Source: Selaginella moellendorffii | Taxonomy: Eukaryota > Streptophyta > Lycopodiopsida > Selaginellales > Selaginellaceae | Reading direction: 5' to 3' | Assembly (NCBI RefSeq): GCF_000143415.4 | Contig: NW_003314333.1 | Coordinates: 571,207-635,206, forward strand | DNA length: 64,000 nt | Shown here: positions 31,301-41,568 of the stretch, in pieces | Layout of the letters: the number at the start of each line of letters is the position of its first letter | How positions within the stretch are numbered: position 1 is the stretch's first letter | Made by a program: the position numbers and the translations under genes | Notes under the pieces: generated by a model | The model's database searches: none | The model's input: the letters and a program-made list of their open reading frames with translations, nothing else | What the model was told of the DNA's origin: nothing

Positions 31301-33680
31301 TTCTTCTTAGCCATTATCCCATGGATCTCCCGCATTTCCTTGCCTTTCAACCGAGCCTTCACCTCGTTCAATGCCTTCCAGAACTTGTGATAGGATTCAG
31401 AGTCGTAGATCATATAGTGGACTGAAGATTCCACCTCCGCAAGTCCCACCATTAAGTCAATGATGGAGCTGACTTCGTCTGCATGAGTGATCTCCTCGTT
31501 TGTGAAGTCCATCACACAAAAGATGTTCTTGACCTGCTCATCTCCGCGGGAAACGATGCTCCTCCACCTTTGATCCTCATCCGAATTCACGTATACCCGG
31601 TAAGGTTCTCGATAGGCCTCTGCTGCGGGGTCGAGCTGTTTCTGAAGCCGGCGGTCGACATCCCTCTTAATGAAATTTGGATACTGATCCAACTTCTCAG
31701 CTTTACTTTTCGTGGCATCCCGCAGCAGATCGATGAACTTGGGGGACCCCTTCACGTACTCATCGATGTCTTCATTTGACAACTCCAGCTCTTCCATCAT
31801 CTCTTGCGTGGTGTCGATGCTCACCCTCTCCACGGCCACTTGCTCGAAGATCCAATCCTTCAATAGCGCACGAGCTCTCAGAGTTGTGCACAAGTCCTCG
31901 TATGTCACAATATGGCCGGGAGTCATTTTGGTCTTGTTGAAGACTACCTCACCACGTAGAAGAGCATTAGCCACTGTCAGAAGGTCGTCGTCGTCTAGAG
32001 ACCGCGAGAAACGCAAGGCGTTGAGCTTCAAATCATTGGGCTTCCGGCCGTCCTCCACACCCATTGAGTTTAGCAACTCCCCGTCATGGTACCTCCTCAG
32101 CACATCTACCCATTTGTCAAAAACAACTTTTGTCGCAAGTAGAATGTTATGGATGCTGAGTGTGTCATTGACCCCCAGTGTTTTCAAGAGAAGACTCGAG
32201 AATTCCTGCAATGGAAATGGCATGAGGCCACATGCTATGCCACATGCAACGAGGCTTACCTGCCAGGCGCTAGTTGCTAGTGCACATCCTTGTCCTGGTT
32301 TTTGTGGCTTCTTCAGTTGAACCCAGAGCTTCCATGTTCGTGCTAATGTCTCGTGCAGACTCGATTTGTAGCACGTTTCTTGCTTGACATTCTGCGCGTG
32401 GGAGATGTATATGATAGATCGGAGGGGCGAGTTGCCTTTGATCAGGCGGACAACTCTTGTCTTGAAGACTTTCTTCACCTCCTCGCCCACCATAATATCC
32501 ACAACTATCTCTTGCATCGCCAAGCTAGAATGCTGCCCGGAGACGGCATAGAACCGGATGTTCTGATCGTCCAACACCTTCCTATTGATCAAGTCTGGAA
32601 ACCTCATCTCGCCCTTCATTGTTCGGTAGTAGGGGATCACGTCTGCGATGTCAGGTGTTACTGGACTTGCCAGCATCTTCTGCTTCAGTTTCTCCACCCA
32701 CTCATCAGATACTAGCCTGTGGTTGTATTTGCTTTGGATGTCGATACGGCTCACGTCGATTTTATATACTTTGTTGGAATAGTAACAAGTACTATTATCT
32801 GCGACGATTTTTGCTGCCTCTTCTTGCTCTTTCTGCTCTTTGCGGCTCTTCTTTTTGGTGGGTGTAGTGTTCGAACCCGAGGCAATGGCATCACCGAGTA
32901 GCTTCTTTTTTGGAGCAGGAGAGTCGGACGTTGGCTTGAGCTTGACCACCCTTTTCTGCTTTGGGGTAGTTTCCAGATCGACCCCCTTCCCCTTCGCTTC
33001 GCGAACTGGAGGCACTCTCAACGGCTCAATGTTGGAATATAGTTTTTGAACATCGCCGTAAGTGAGGTCCGTGGATTCCATGTGATCTTCATAGACCCGC
33101 AGCATCTTTGAAATTGTGGGCCTCCTGGACAACCTTTCCCTAGCTCCCTCTAGGAATTCCTCATAGCCGCTGCCCCCCTCCGGGAAGCCGCTAGGATGTG
33201 CAAGGTGGATCTTGAAGGCGGATGCTGTCTCTACCACAAGTGCCAGTCCATATTCTTGCATGGAACTGCATGGAGTGTCTGTCACTTGGATGAGGATCCC
33301 CATGCATTCTTTTCTCCCACCATCTGTGTTATACAGCCTCGGATCCTCGCCTTCCATCCCGAAAGTCCAATTGGTGAGCTCCTCCCCCTTCTTTGCATCC
33401 ACATTGACAGTGGCTGGAAGAAGAATGCAATTCCTCGCCTGTTCAGAAATGCACAACAATTAGAGCTGACAGATGAAAAGCTAGCAGCTGGAAATAACGT
33501 GAGGCCACACGCCATTCACCACTACATCAGATGTCTTGAGGCTGCATCCTAAGATGGCTTGAGGCTACACGCCATCTGTAACCGGACTGCATTCGAGAGC
33601 CCAATCGGTGCATGCCAATGTTGCTACTGAATGGCATGTGGCCTCATGCCATTTTCTACTTGGCCTAAAAGACTTACCAT
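28376..33680 (-). CDS. 1,516-residue ParB-like / FCP1-like multidomain protein of the transposon
   Basis: Eleven exons by my splicing: 33680-33678, 33438-32260, 32205-30882, 30831-30745, 30688-30617, 30567-30424, 30376-29840, 29782-29768, 29659-29612, 29564-28980 and 28932-28376. Lengths sum to 4,551 bases with no stop. The ATG is followed directly by intron 1. Introns 3-10 are all phase 1 and mostly 47-57 bases. Residues about 225-320 look ParB-like (IDVSRIDIQ, SDEWVEKLKQKM, FYAVSGQHSSLAMQEI). A long unrecognised region follows, then basic NLS-like patches (KKRKH, KRKKG) and an Asp/Glu tract. Five degenerate repeats come next (HTPSEPP, APLDPHEA). The last 150 residues resemble an FCP1/NIF phosphatase (LNGVLF, LGVWTSMM, ILIIDDS). 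The expected DxD nucleophile motif reads YLN, so catalysis is doubtful. Function is unknown; nuclear action is inferred. Confidence 0.75.
29091..29187 (-). repeat. Two palindromes inside coding exon 10
   Basis: Copies at 29,091-29,112 and 29,166-29,187 encode the protein repeats MACAHTPS and MACDHTPS. The second is a perfect 22-base palindrome. Confidence 0.85.
33439..33677 (-). other. Intron 1 of the ParB/FCP1-like gene, with three palindromes
   Basis: A 239-base GT-AG intron (gtaagtc...gaacag) immediately after the ATG. Palindromes start at 33,494, 33,554 and 33,631. The divergent transposase gene likewise seems to have a leader intron with three palindromes. Confidence 0.65.
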
Positions 33681-34693
33681 TTGAAGCCGAATGGAGGCGT
33701 GACAATCGAGGCCGGACTCGCTGGCGAATGTGCACTGTGTGTGCAGCGGATCGTAGCAGCAAGGCTACTCTGCCACTTACAGTTGGAGAGTGGCGCTGAA
33801 ATCTCTCGGGACGCCAAGTGGGCTGCGTGTGGGTGGCGGCGAAGTTACAAACTGGGTGTGTCTTGAAGTGGACGCCGATGCACACGAGCACGATGCAAGC
33901 ACAATGCGAGCGCGAGTGTGATGCAAGCGCGAGTGGATGCCGATGCACATGAGAAACCTGTAGAGAAGGTAGATGAGCGCGAATGTGAGCGTGATCGCAA
34001 GTGGGAGCGCGATGCGAGCGCGAGTACGAAGCAAAATGCAAAACTTAACCTCACACGCGCGAAATGTCACGACGGTTGGTAATCCCGCAACGTCATCATT
34101 CCTGGGACTTGGGCGCCACCATTAATTTCTGGATCGCCGCACGCATGCATGCACATGAAATCCAAAAGAAATCCGCAACGTCATCATTCCTCGGACTGCA
34201 TGCACGCGAAATCCAAAAGAAAGATCATGATTGGGATATTATTTAATACCCTCGCTATATTTATACCATGCATGATTGGATATTCCAAAGCATCTTGTAT
34301 TTCCAAAAATGCCAGATGTTCAACTAAATAAAGAATGGTATACAATGTCCTTCTTGATGACCCTGCAAAGAAGCATCTCGATCGGACACCACATGAGACC
34401 ACACGAGCCTTACAATGTTTCAGGGGCATTTGCCATAGATCCGACCGTTATTTTGCTCCAAGATTTTACATTTTGGTGTGCATTGACCTTTCCATCGACA
34501 CTGCAAAGGGACATCACAATCAGATGCGGGATCACAAGAAACCAACTTCACTAACTCTGGTTTCACCAAGATCTACGTAAGGAGTTATGAAATGAAAGGA
34601 CCCTCTCTATTGAAATGTGTTTATGGTCCTGACATATCAAAGGATTTTGCATCAAGTTCTGTATTTGCATGTTTATCAAGCTACTGAATTGCT

Positions 34694-34710
34694 AAACCCT
34701 AAACCCTAAA
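34694..34710. promoter_or_regulatory. Telo-box-like double AAACCCTAA
   Basis: Two overlapping plant telomere-motif units in the divergent intergenic region. In plants such motifs act as promoter elements of cell-cycle and translation genes. The role here is inferred only. Confidence 0.35.
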
Positions 34711-35094
34711 CATGTGGCAAATGCTGTGTGAAGAAAGATGCCCTTTCTAGGCAAATGCTGTAAGAGGCAGATGCCGAGCAGTTACACGGCGAATAATGTT
34801 GGCGCGGATCGCTGACATGGCATGGCAAAGTTCGAATCACTGACATGGCACAGCTGGATCGAGGCAAGGATATGATGTGATAAAGTTCAACCTCCGACAG
34901 CAAAGTCTAGAAGCTACTCAGTTTGAAATTTGTCAGAGGAATCATAAGATCTGGTTTGTCAGAGGATTTGATGTGACGTTCAAGCGTGTGTTATTTTTGA
35001 ATTCTCAAACTCATTCCTAGGTCTATCATTTTTGTGTGCCGTGTTCTTGGTTCCGCTGAGCGCAGTGAGCACTGCTTGTGTAAGCGGCGTTGTG

Positions 35095-35255
35095 AGCTGT
35101 GGTTTATGCGTCTACAAGCGGTTGCAGCATTGCGAGCGCCATTGCGAGCGGCAGTTTATGCGAGTGGCAGTTTGTGCGAGCGGCGCTACAAGCAGTTGCG
35201 GTGTTGCGAGCGGCGCTACAAGTAGTTGCGGTGTTGCGAGCGGCACTGTCTTTGG
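35095..35255 (+). repeat. GCGAGCGGCGCTACAAG tandem array
   Basis: A unit of about 30 bases ('gcgagcggcgctacaagcagttgcggtgtt') occurs two to three times, preceded by shorter GCGAGC units. A related GCGAGCGCGAGT array lies at 33,865-34,060. Confidence 0.7.
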
Positions 35256-35610
35256 TGTGGCTACCGCTTCCTCTTGATATTCGGCATTTGTGCTTCCTGG
35301 TATGTTCACCATGGAATGGCTTAGGACCACATTTAGAAATGGCATGAGGCCACATGCCATCTTGGGCCCTTGCAATTTCATGGCTAGCATATTGTCATGT
35401 ATGTTTTAACTTGCCTGCAGCTGTGTGTATATCAAGATGGCATGAGGCCTCATGCCAATTTTGTGAATGCGAAATTTCACGTGGGTGTCAATAGCATGTT
35501 CGAATAATGGCATGTGGCCTTATGCTATTGAGGTTGTTTGGTATGTTATGATTTAGGCCATTCTCCAATCATTTTTTGTATGGTCTTAACTTCTTTTCTG
35601 CACTTTCAGA

Positions 35611-38509
35611 ATGGCCTCCGCAAGTGCGATGCATGTTCCCTCCGTGGATCTTAAAAACCGTGCTACATGGATTCAGGAAAAGGTGTTTCTAAACAACCCT
35701 GAGGGGGAGGTGGTAACTGAGGGCTTAGCCACAGTTGTCAATCCAAGAGATGCGGATGCTAATCAAGAATTGGGCTGGGATGATATTGGAGTTGCGATTT
35801 TAGAGGTTGTTGACACAGAAGAAAACAGTCTGACTATTGGAAGCATTGTGCGGTGGAAATTGAGGCACTTAGTGTTTGAGAATGTGAAGGATTCACAATC
35901 AAACACCGCTACAACTGATGACAGAACATCTCTTCATGGGAAAAGAAAGTACACCTTCCTAAAGTGCAGCCAAAGGGATCTGAGCAACGAACCGAAAAGG
36001 CAGAAAATGGCGATGGAGGTTCGAATGGTCTCGACAGTTGCTTGTTGCAAGAGGAGGTGCTGTCAACATGCTGATTGGGATGCTATTGAAGAGGAGAGAG
36101 CAAGATACAAGACATTGTCCTGGAAGGCAGCTCGCAATTTTGTGTATGAGGCATTACGGTCATCTATTGATGCTTCAGAACATCAGGTGGGGGGCATGGT
36201 CTTCCAGAGGGGTTTGGTCTGCATGAAGGCATGGAGAATCATTTATGGAGTCCCTCGAACCACATTCTACAGAATCAAAACTGAGTTCGAGGAACAAAGG
36301 GTTCAACAGGCAGTCCATGGGAACGACGGTACTCACAAAACCAGGGGTCATGTTGTATATGGAGAGGCAATCTTCAAGAGGTTTGTCGAGACATGTAGCA
36401 AGCAGCAACCACATAAAACCCGCCTCTTTGAAGATGGAACTCGAGACACCCAATGAGTTCTCCCTTCCATGTATACCAAGGGGGCCATATTGGAAGATGT
36501 GAATCGGGAACTCCAGAGTAATGGCTACAGGAAGCTGAGCCAATCTAGATTTAGTAGATTGTCGAGCAACAGGTTCAGGGATGTGAGTATAGGAAAGTAC
36601 TCCAGCTTTTCAAAGTGTGACGAGTGCACTGCTATCAAAATGGCTTTGTCGAAGAATTCTTGCATTGCTCAAGAGCGAGAGACGTTGGTTAGAAAGCGGC
36701 TCGACCACAACATCGAGCAGAGAAGCTGCAGGACTGCATATTATCATAACAGGATTCTCTCCATGGAGAGACCTGACTCTTACCTCTGCATCATCCACGA
36801 CAAAATGGACCAGAAAAAGACGTGCTTACCTCGACTCAATCATGCCCCCAAGGCAATCTCTTCATCCATGCAGCTGCCTGTGTCTCTGTTTGGCATAATC
36901 GCTCATGGGCATGGTGCCCAGAACTATGGGAACTTCTTTGTACCTCTATGGGGTGGCGGGGGTGCAAACATGATGATTGCGTCCCTAGCAAAACACTTAA
37001 GGTCTCTGTAAAGTGTGCAGACTGAGCTGAACAGCCAACCCTTGCATAAGGCCCTTGTCGATTGAACCCCATACAGGGTTCAGCTGGAGGAGGAGCAAAG
37101 GCTTGCAGTATCGCGTGGGGCCCCATGCCATCCCAGTGAATATGTTGGCCGTCAGATTGTAGGGTTATCACGTGAGGCCTCATGCCATTCCGACGAGGCT
37201 GGTCGCTCGGTGAATGCACAGCCTCATCCAAACGAAGCAGAATCTCAAGGAAGTTCTTGCGGCCGATGTGGCCTTCCACCCCATCTTCTGCTCCAAACAG
37301 ACAATGCTGGCAGTGAGAACAAAAACATGTACGTCTTCGCGTACTTGGCGATGCTTGTTGCCAAAAGCATATTTGAAACGGTTACACTTGGCTTTCTCAT
37401 GGTTGGGCACACTCATGAAGACGTCGATGCCATGTTCAGTCACCTGGCAGAGTCCCTCCGGCGATCCAATGTCCTCACCCTCCCACAATTCTACGATGAA
37501 TTCCAAAATTGCATCAAAGGCACTGTTGAAGCTGCACTTGTGACAGAGGTTCCAGACTTTAAGGGGTTTGTAAGTGGCTACATCAGGGACGGATCCGAAA
37601 CGCTGATTGGCCACTCCAAGCCTCTTCAATTTCATTTCAGCATGCGTGACGGTGCTCCAATGATGAGGTACAAGATGAGAGAATGGGACACACTGTGGCT
37701 GCCAGTGGACGGCATTGAACTCTTCAAGAGAGATCCCATAACTGGGGAACCTATGATTCCTCAGGGTTCCCCACGGCCGATGCATCCGGATGGACTCAAA
37801 GACTAGGAAAGTATAGTGGCCGGGATTAGACAGCATATTGCCTTCTGGAAGAGGGGGTTGGTGTTTGGTGGAGAATCCTATTTTCAGAGGTGCAAGCCTT
37901 TGCTTGAATACTGGGAGAAGATTATATCTGCTATCCAAAATGGGCCGGTTGTATATGAAGAATTGGAAGAGTCCTTTTGGCCAGAACCCAGAGCACCAGA
38001 TAGTAGCGGAACAATGTCCTCTGGAAATGCAGTGACAGATAACGATGTTGAGGATCACTATTGTGGGCCGAGGAACAAGAAGCCGGATTCAGCATTCAAT
38101 CCAGTACAGGTCTGCAAAGGAATGGTCGTGCTTGTCAGACCCAGTAATAAAAAACAAATGATATGGGTGGGGCACTGCATCACTAATGCAGAGGAGGACG
38201 CGGAAACTAACTCCTTCAATGTAACTGTGGAGTGGTTCAAGCCAAGTTCCGAATATACGAAGGATTGCCTAGAAAAGAGATGGGTGCTGAATCCAAGGGA
38301 TCCCAGCATGAGCATATCGGTGGATAATGTTGTGCATGGTTGGATGCGGAAGCAGAGTGCCACCATCACCTTGCCAGACCATGCAAGAGATGTAGCAAGA
38401 GCATTCATAACCCGGGTTCAAGGTGAGATTCATTAATATTCCTTTACTAAGTTTCTAATGTATTTTATTTCAAGGTGAACAATCCGAATCTGAATCAGAG
38501 GAGGCGTGA
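35611..38509 (+). pseudogene. DUF7869-like candidate transposase, disabled by in-frame stops
   Basis: ATG 35,611 follows a probable leader-intron acceptor. The N-terminal half has a Cys cluster (CCKRRCCQ), GLVCMKAWRIIYGVPRTTFY and VHGNDGTHKTRG. The central part has VLPSMYTKGAI, FSKCDECTAIKMAL and IIHDKMDQKKT. The C-terminal part has LLLQTDNAGSENKN and FLMVGHTHEDVDAMFSHLAE. These match the layout of eukaryotic DUF7869 proteins, and the D, D and E/D in the last three blocks could form a DDE-type site (inference). The frame is broken by TGA at 36,454 and TAG at 37,804. The segment 37,008-37,209 has unclear splicing, further stops and two palindromes. A final phase-1 intron (38,423-38,474) leads to GEQSESESEEA and TGA at 38,507-38,509. 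Confidence 0.7.
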
Positions 38510-39885
38510 TGGCATGTGGCCTTATGCCATTCCTAGGTGAGATGATACAAATAACAAGTATAAATTCTTAGTTGTTCTAGCAAATCTTACTTAAAGTTCA
38601 AGGTGACAAGCCGAATATGAATTCATCGGATTGTTATAACAAATTGCGAGTTGATGGCATGAGGCGATATGCCATTTGAGAGTGGTAGCCATTCCTATAT
38701 GAGGTGAGTGAAATATTTATTAGAAATACCTCATTCAATTGTGCACTTCTAAGTCTTGGTCCACTCAGTACTGTTTGCATGTTTCTATTTTAATTCTTTC
38801 TCTAAAATGTTATTTAGCATGTGGCTTCATGCCATTGCTCTCCACAATCATGTATTGAATTTTTCTATCCTTGCATAATACTTCTCCATATATATAGCAT
38901 GTGCGCACATGTGATATGGTTCATTAGGCCTAATATAGTGTGTGAGGTAAAACAAAGATGATGTGACATATGCATTTACCAATCACACGTGCATAAATCT
39001 AATAATATGGCGTGTGGCCCATATTAATGGCACATAAACCCATATTGTGGGCTTACGTGCTTTATGTACCATCATTCCCTTGCAGCGTGTGTGTTGGTTT
39101 CCTTTTATAACACAACGAACTCCATATTTTAGGGTGAAGAGCATTCTCATGGCAAGCACAAAATCTGTAAGTGAGGCAGAAAAGGAGACGGAGAAGGAGA
39201 TAGGTGAAGATGTAGAATATATAAGTCTTCCAAACTCCCCGTACTATACTCCAGGTGATCATTTTTCTGAACAAACGGCAACATTAACAACTATCGAGAA
39301 CGCCCCAGTAACGTCAGAGACAACAATCCAAAGCAAAACAACTGACCCGGAGAAGGATGATAGTACCGCTGAGAGTACCAAAAAGGAGGTGTCTACTAGC
39401 GCTTAGGCTTATAATGGCGTGTGCCCTCATGCCATTTACTTGATCACCAAATACCTTTTTCCCTTTGCACTAGTATATCTTAATACCGGTCTGAGAAATA
39501 GAATGGCATGTGCCCTTAGGCCTTTTACTAAATCACCTTTGAAAGAAATGCAAGCCTTTATGTCGTAAAAAAAAGGTACTAGAGAAATTCCTTAATAATA
39601 TGAATGTTATTTAGTTTCATGAAAATACACTAAGGGTCAAATGAGTTAAATGACTTCTCCAGACTAGCAATGCCTCTTGCTACACCTTCACAATTAGATT
39701 CGTTAGAAAAAGATAACATTGAATAATATCTAAATGTTCTCACCATTAAGTTATATGTTTGGCTAATAGGAATGACGTTCATCTTGGAAAGCTCACCACA
39801 CGCTCAATGAACAAACAAATAGTGTGTGCGCGCATGCCATCGCTCTTCTTTAGCTTCAGATTCGGCTTGTTCACCTTGACAATGA
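38464..39885. repeat. Three copies of a transposase 3'-end motif
   Basis: TTCAAGGTGAACAATCCGAA (38,470) recurs as TTCAAGGTGACAAGCCGAAT (38,599) and inverted at 39,851-39,883. The first copy spans the last intron/exon junction of the transposase. Confidence 0.65.
39149..39406 (+). CDS. Small hydrophilic ORF at the transposon's right end (uncertain)
   Basis: 86 codons rich in Glu, Lys, Ser and Thr (SEAEKETEKEIGEDVEYISL, TTDPEKDDSTAEST). An intron-acceptor-like tttag lies just upstream (39,132). It could be a separate small gene or a terminal exon of the transposase transcript. No domain is recognised. Palindromes flank it at 39,007 and 39,413. Confidence 0.3.
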   Translation: MASTKSVSEAEKETEKEIGEDVEYISLPNSPYYTPGDHFSEQTATLTTIENAPVTSETTIQSKTTDPEKDDSTAESTKKEVSTSA

Positions 39886-40042
39886 GATTTATTATACAAC
39901 CAGATAGACTCAGTCTGGACACAAAGTCACCGCGCTAGTCACCATGCCCCAGATATGTCTAGCCCCTGGACAAAAAACATATAATTTCACGTCATTTTCA
40001 AATACTTGAAAATTTGTACCTAGTCCCATTTTACTGAATAAA

Positions 40043-40066
40043 TCCCACTTTAACGAAATAGAGCAT
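40043..40066 (-). repeat. Right terminal inverted repeat of the 12.4-kb transposon
   Basis: Inverted partner of 27,629-27,652. Just inside it, CAGTAAAATGGGA echoes the terminal GTTAAAGTGGGA, a possible subterminal binding repeat. Confidence 0.85.
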
Positions 40067-40070
40067 AAAG

Positions 40071-41568
40071 GAACTAAGGCAGCCTTTTTGTGCTTACTCT
40101 CGGTGAAGAGTGACAAAAAGACAGGAACGGAAGAAGTACCTTTAGTAATCCAGCGGGTGTTGGACCAATTCCAGGATACCATGCCGGAGGAGCTACCGGC
40201 GGGTTGCCCCCCGCACGACCGATAGAACATAAGATTGAGCTGGTCGAGGGCGCTGAGGCGGTGGTTCGTCCACCCTATCGTTTGAACGAAAAAGAACTCG
40301 CGGAGCTCAAACGCCAACTAGAGGAGTTGGTGGACAAAGGGTATGTTAGGTTGAGCAAATCGCCGTATGGGGCACCGGTGCTATTTGTGAAAATGAAAGA
40401 TGGGTCTATGCGCATGTGCATAGACTACCGGTTGCTCAACAAGTATACAAAGAAGAACAAGTACCCTTTGCCAAGGATCGAGGACCTGTTCGATAGGTTG
40501 GGAAAGGCAAAATACTTCTTGAGAATTGACCTAAGGTCAGGATACTACCAGATCAGGGTAGCAGAGGAAGATGTCGAGAAGACAACCTGTCGAACGAGGT
40601 ATGGGAGCTTTAAGTTTCTGGTGATGCCCTTCGGACTATGCAATGCACCGGCAACGTTTTCGGCGTTGATGAAACATATCTTTGTACCCTATCTGGATCA
40701 CTTTGTGGTCATCTATATTGACGACATCCTGATCTATAGCGAAACGCTAGAGGAGCATGCCAAACACTTGACGAAGGTGTTTGAGAAACTAAGGGAACAC
40801 CAATTGTATGCTAAAGAGAGCAAATGTGACTTTGCTCAACAAGAGGTAAAGTTTCTCGGGCATGTGGTGGGCAAGGACGGGCTCAAGGTGGACCCTGAGA
40901 AGGTCCAAGCGATCCAGGATTAGGAGCGACCATCCAATGTACATGAGTTAAGGGCATTCTTGGGGCTATGCAACTACTATCGAAAGTTTATCAGACACTA
41001 TTCGAGAGTAGCCCTGCCCTTATCAAACCAAACAGGAAAAGGGAAGATGGTATGGACAGCAGAATGCGAGGCGGCATTCGTCCACCTCAAAGGGAAGTTG
41101 AGGAAGGCCCCCGTGTTGGCATTACCAGACTTTGGTAAGGACTTTGAGGTAGAAACAGATGCTTCAGACTTTGCGTTAGGCGCAGTTTTGAAGCAGGACA
41201 ACCATCCAGTAGCATTCTTCTCGAAGAAGTTGGACAAAGCTCAACGGAAGTGGCCTTCCCATGAGAAGGAATTGTTTGCGGTGGTCAAGGCGCTCAAGGA
41301 GTGGCGACACTACCTTGGGAGACACTTCAAAGTTTACACGGACAATGTGGCAACGAAACACTTCTTGTCACAGCCCGACCTAAGGGGAAAACAAGGTCGG
41401 TGGGCCAATGCTTTGGCCGAGTTTGATTGCGAGATCCTGTACAAGCCTGGGAAGAGCAACATCGTGGCAGATGCGCTAAGTAGAAAAGCGAGCTTGAAGT
41501 TGGCAATATCTAGCGCGACAGCAACCTTTTGGGATGATGTGCGACTGCATACGAGAACGATGGTCTAG
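40071..41568 (+). pseudogene. Gypsy-2 reverse transcriptase and RNase H (interrupted)
   Basis: Continues the pol frame from 27,628. A one-base loss near 40,200 shifts the frame just before the RT domain. RT has the conserved blocks [50 protein letters not shown] and the catalytic [13 protein letters not shown] at 40,921-40,923 lies where ...IQDWERP... is usual, so TGG->TAG is likely. RNase H follows (VETDASDFALGAVL, YTDNVATKHFL, ADALSRKA). The frame slips by one base near 41,540. Confidence 0.9.

Larger units (their letters stand above)
33681..35610. promoter_or_regulatory. Shared upstream region of the transposon's two divergent genes
   Basis: It contains GCGAGCG-rich repeat arrays on both sides (33,865-34,060 and 35,095-35,255). 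There is a duplicated block around 34,080-34,220 ('cgcaacgtcatcattcct', 'gaaatccaaaagaaa') and a telo-box-like AAACCCTAAACCCTAAA at 34,694-34,710. On the right is a probable leader intron of the transposase gene (about 35,300-35,609, ending cactttcag) with palindromes at 35,339, 35,437 and 35,517. The short ORFs here are repeat-driven and not supported as genes. A bidirectional promoter is an inference from layout. Confidence 0.5.
28015..39840. repeat. Dispersed 22-base palindrome family (about 20 copies)
   Basis: The consensus half-site is ATGGCATGAGG (or ATGGCATGTGG) followed by its reverse complement. Clear copies start near 28,015; 29,091; 29,166 (perfect); 30,386; 30,577; 30,718; 32,217; 33,494; 33,554; 33,631; 35,339; 35,437; 35,517; 37,110; 37,167; 38,509; 38,654; 38,815; 39,413; 39,502 and 39,819. 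Weaker ones lie near 34,393 and 39,007. Copies vary mostly at two or three positions per arm. All lie inside the 12.4-kb transposon. On the minus-strand gene, seven lie in introns, in several cases about 6-10 bases before the 3' splice AG, and two are in exon 10. Confidence 0.9.
27629..40066. mobile_element. 12.4-kb DNA transposon with DUF7869-like transposase, ParB/FCP1-like gene and dispersed palindromes
   Basis: The ends are inverted repeats: left AAGCTCTATTTCGTTAAAG followed by TGGGA, and right (reversed) ATGCTCTATTTCGTTAAAG followed by TGGGA, 23 of 24 matching. Flanks are a direct AAAG duplication (27,625-27,628 and 40,067-40,070; TAAAG if one more base is counted). The Gypsy-2 pol frame continues exactly across the duplication. 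Inside are two divergent genes (28,376-33,680 minus and 35,611-38,509 plus) around a 1.9-kb shared upstream region, plus a small ORF at the right. A 22-base palindrome family recurs throughout. I cannot place it in a named superfamily. Confidence 0.88.

Noticed and set aside
33565-34070. Minus-strand ORFs of 158 and 97 codons rich in His, Ser and Arg
   Set aside because: They derive from GCGAGCG repeats in the transposon's intergenic region and overlap each other in different frames without any motif.
35032-35390. Overlapping ORFs on both strands of about 80-90 codons
   Set aside because: All are produced by the tandem GCGAGC array. Low complexity and no conserved features.
28015-39840. Dispersed palindromes as a CRISPR array
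   Set aside because: Spacing is irregular (tens to thousands of bases), copies lie inside genes of a eukaryotic transposon, and no cas genes exist.
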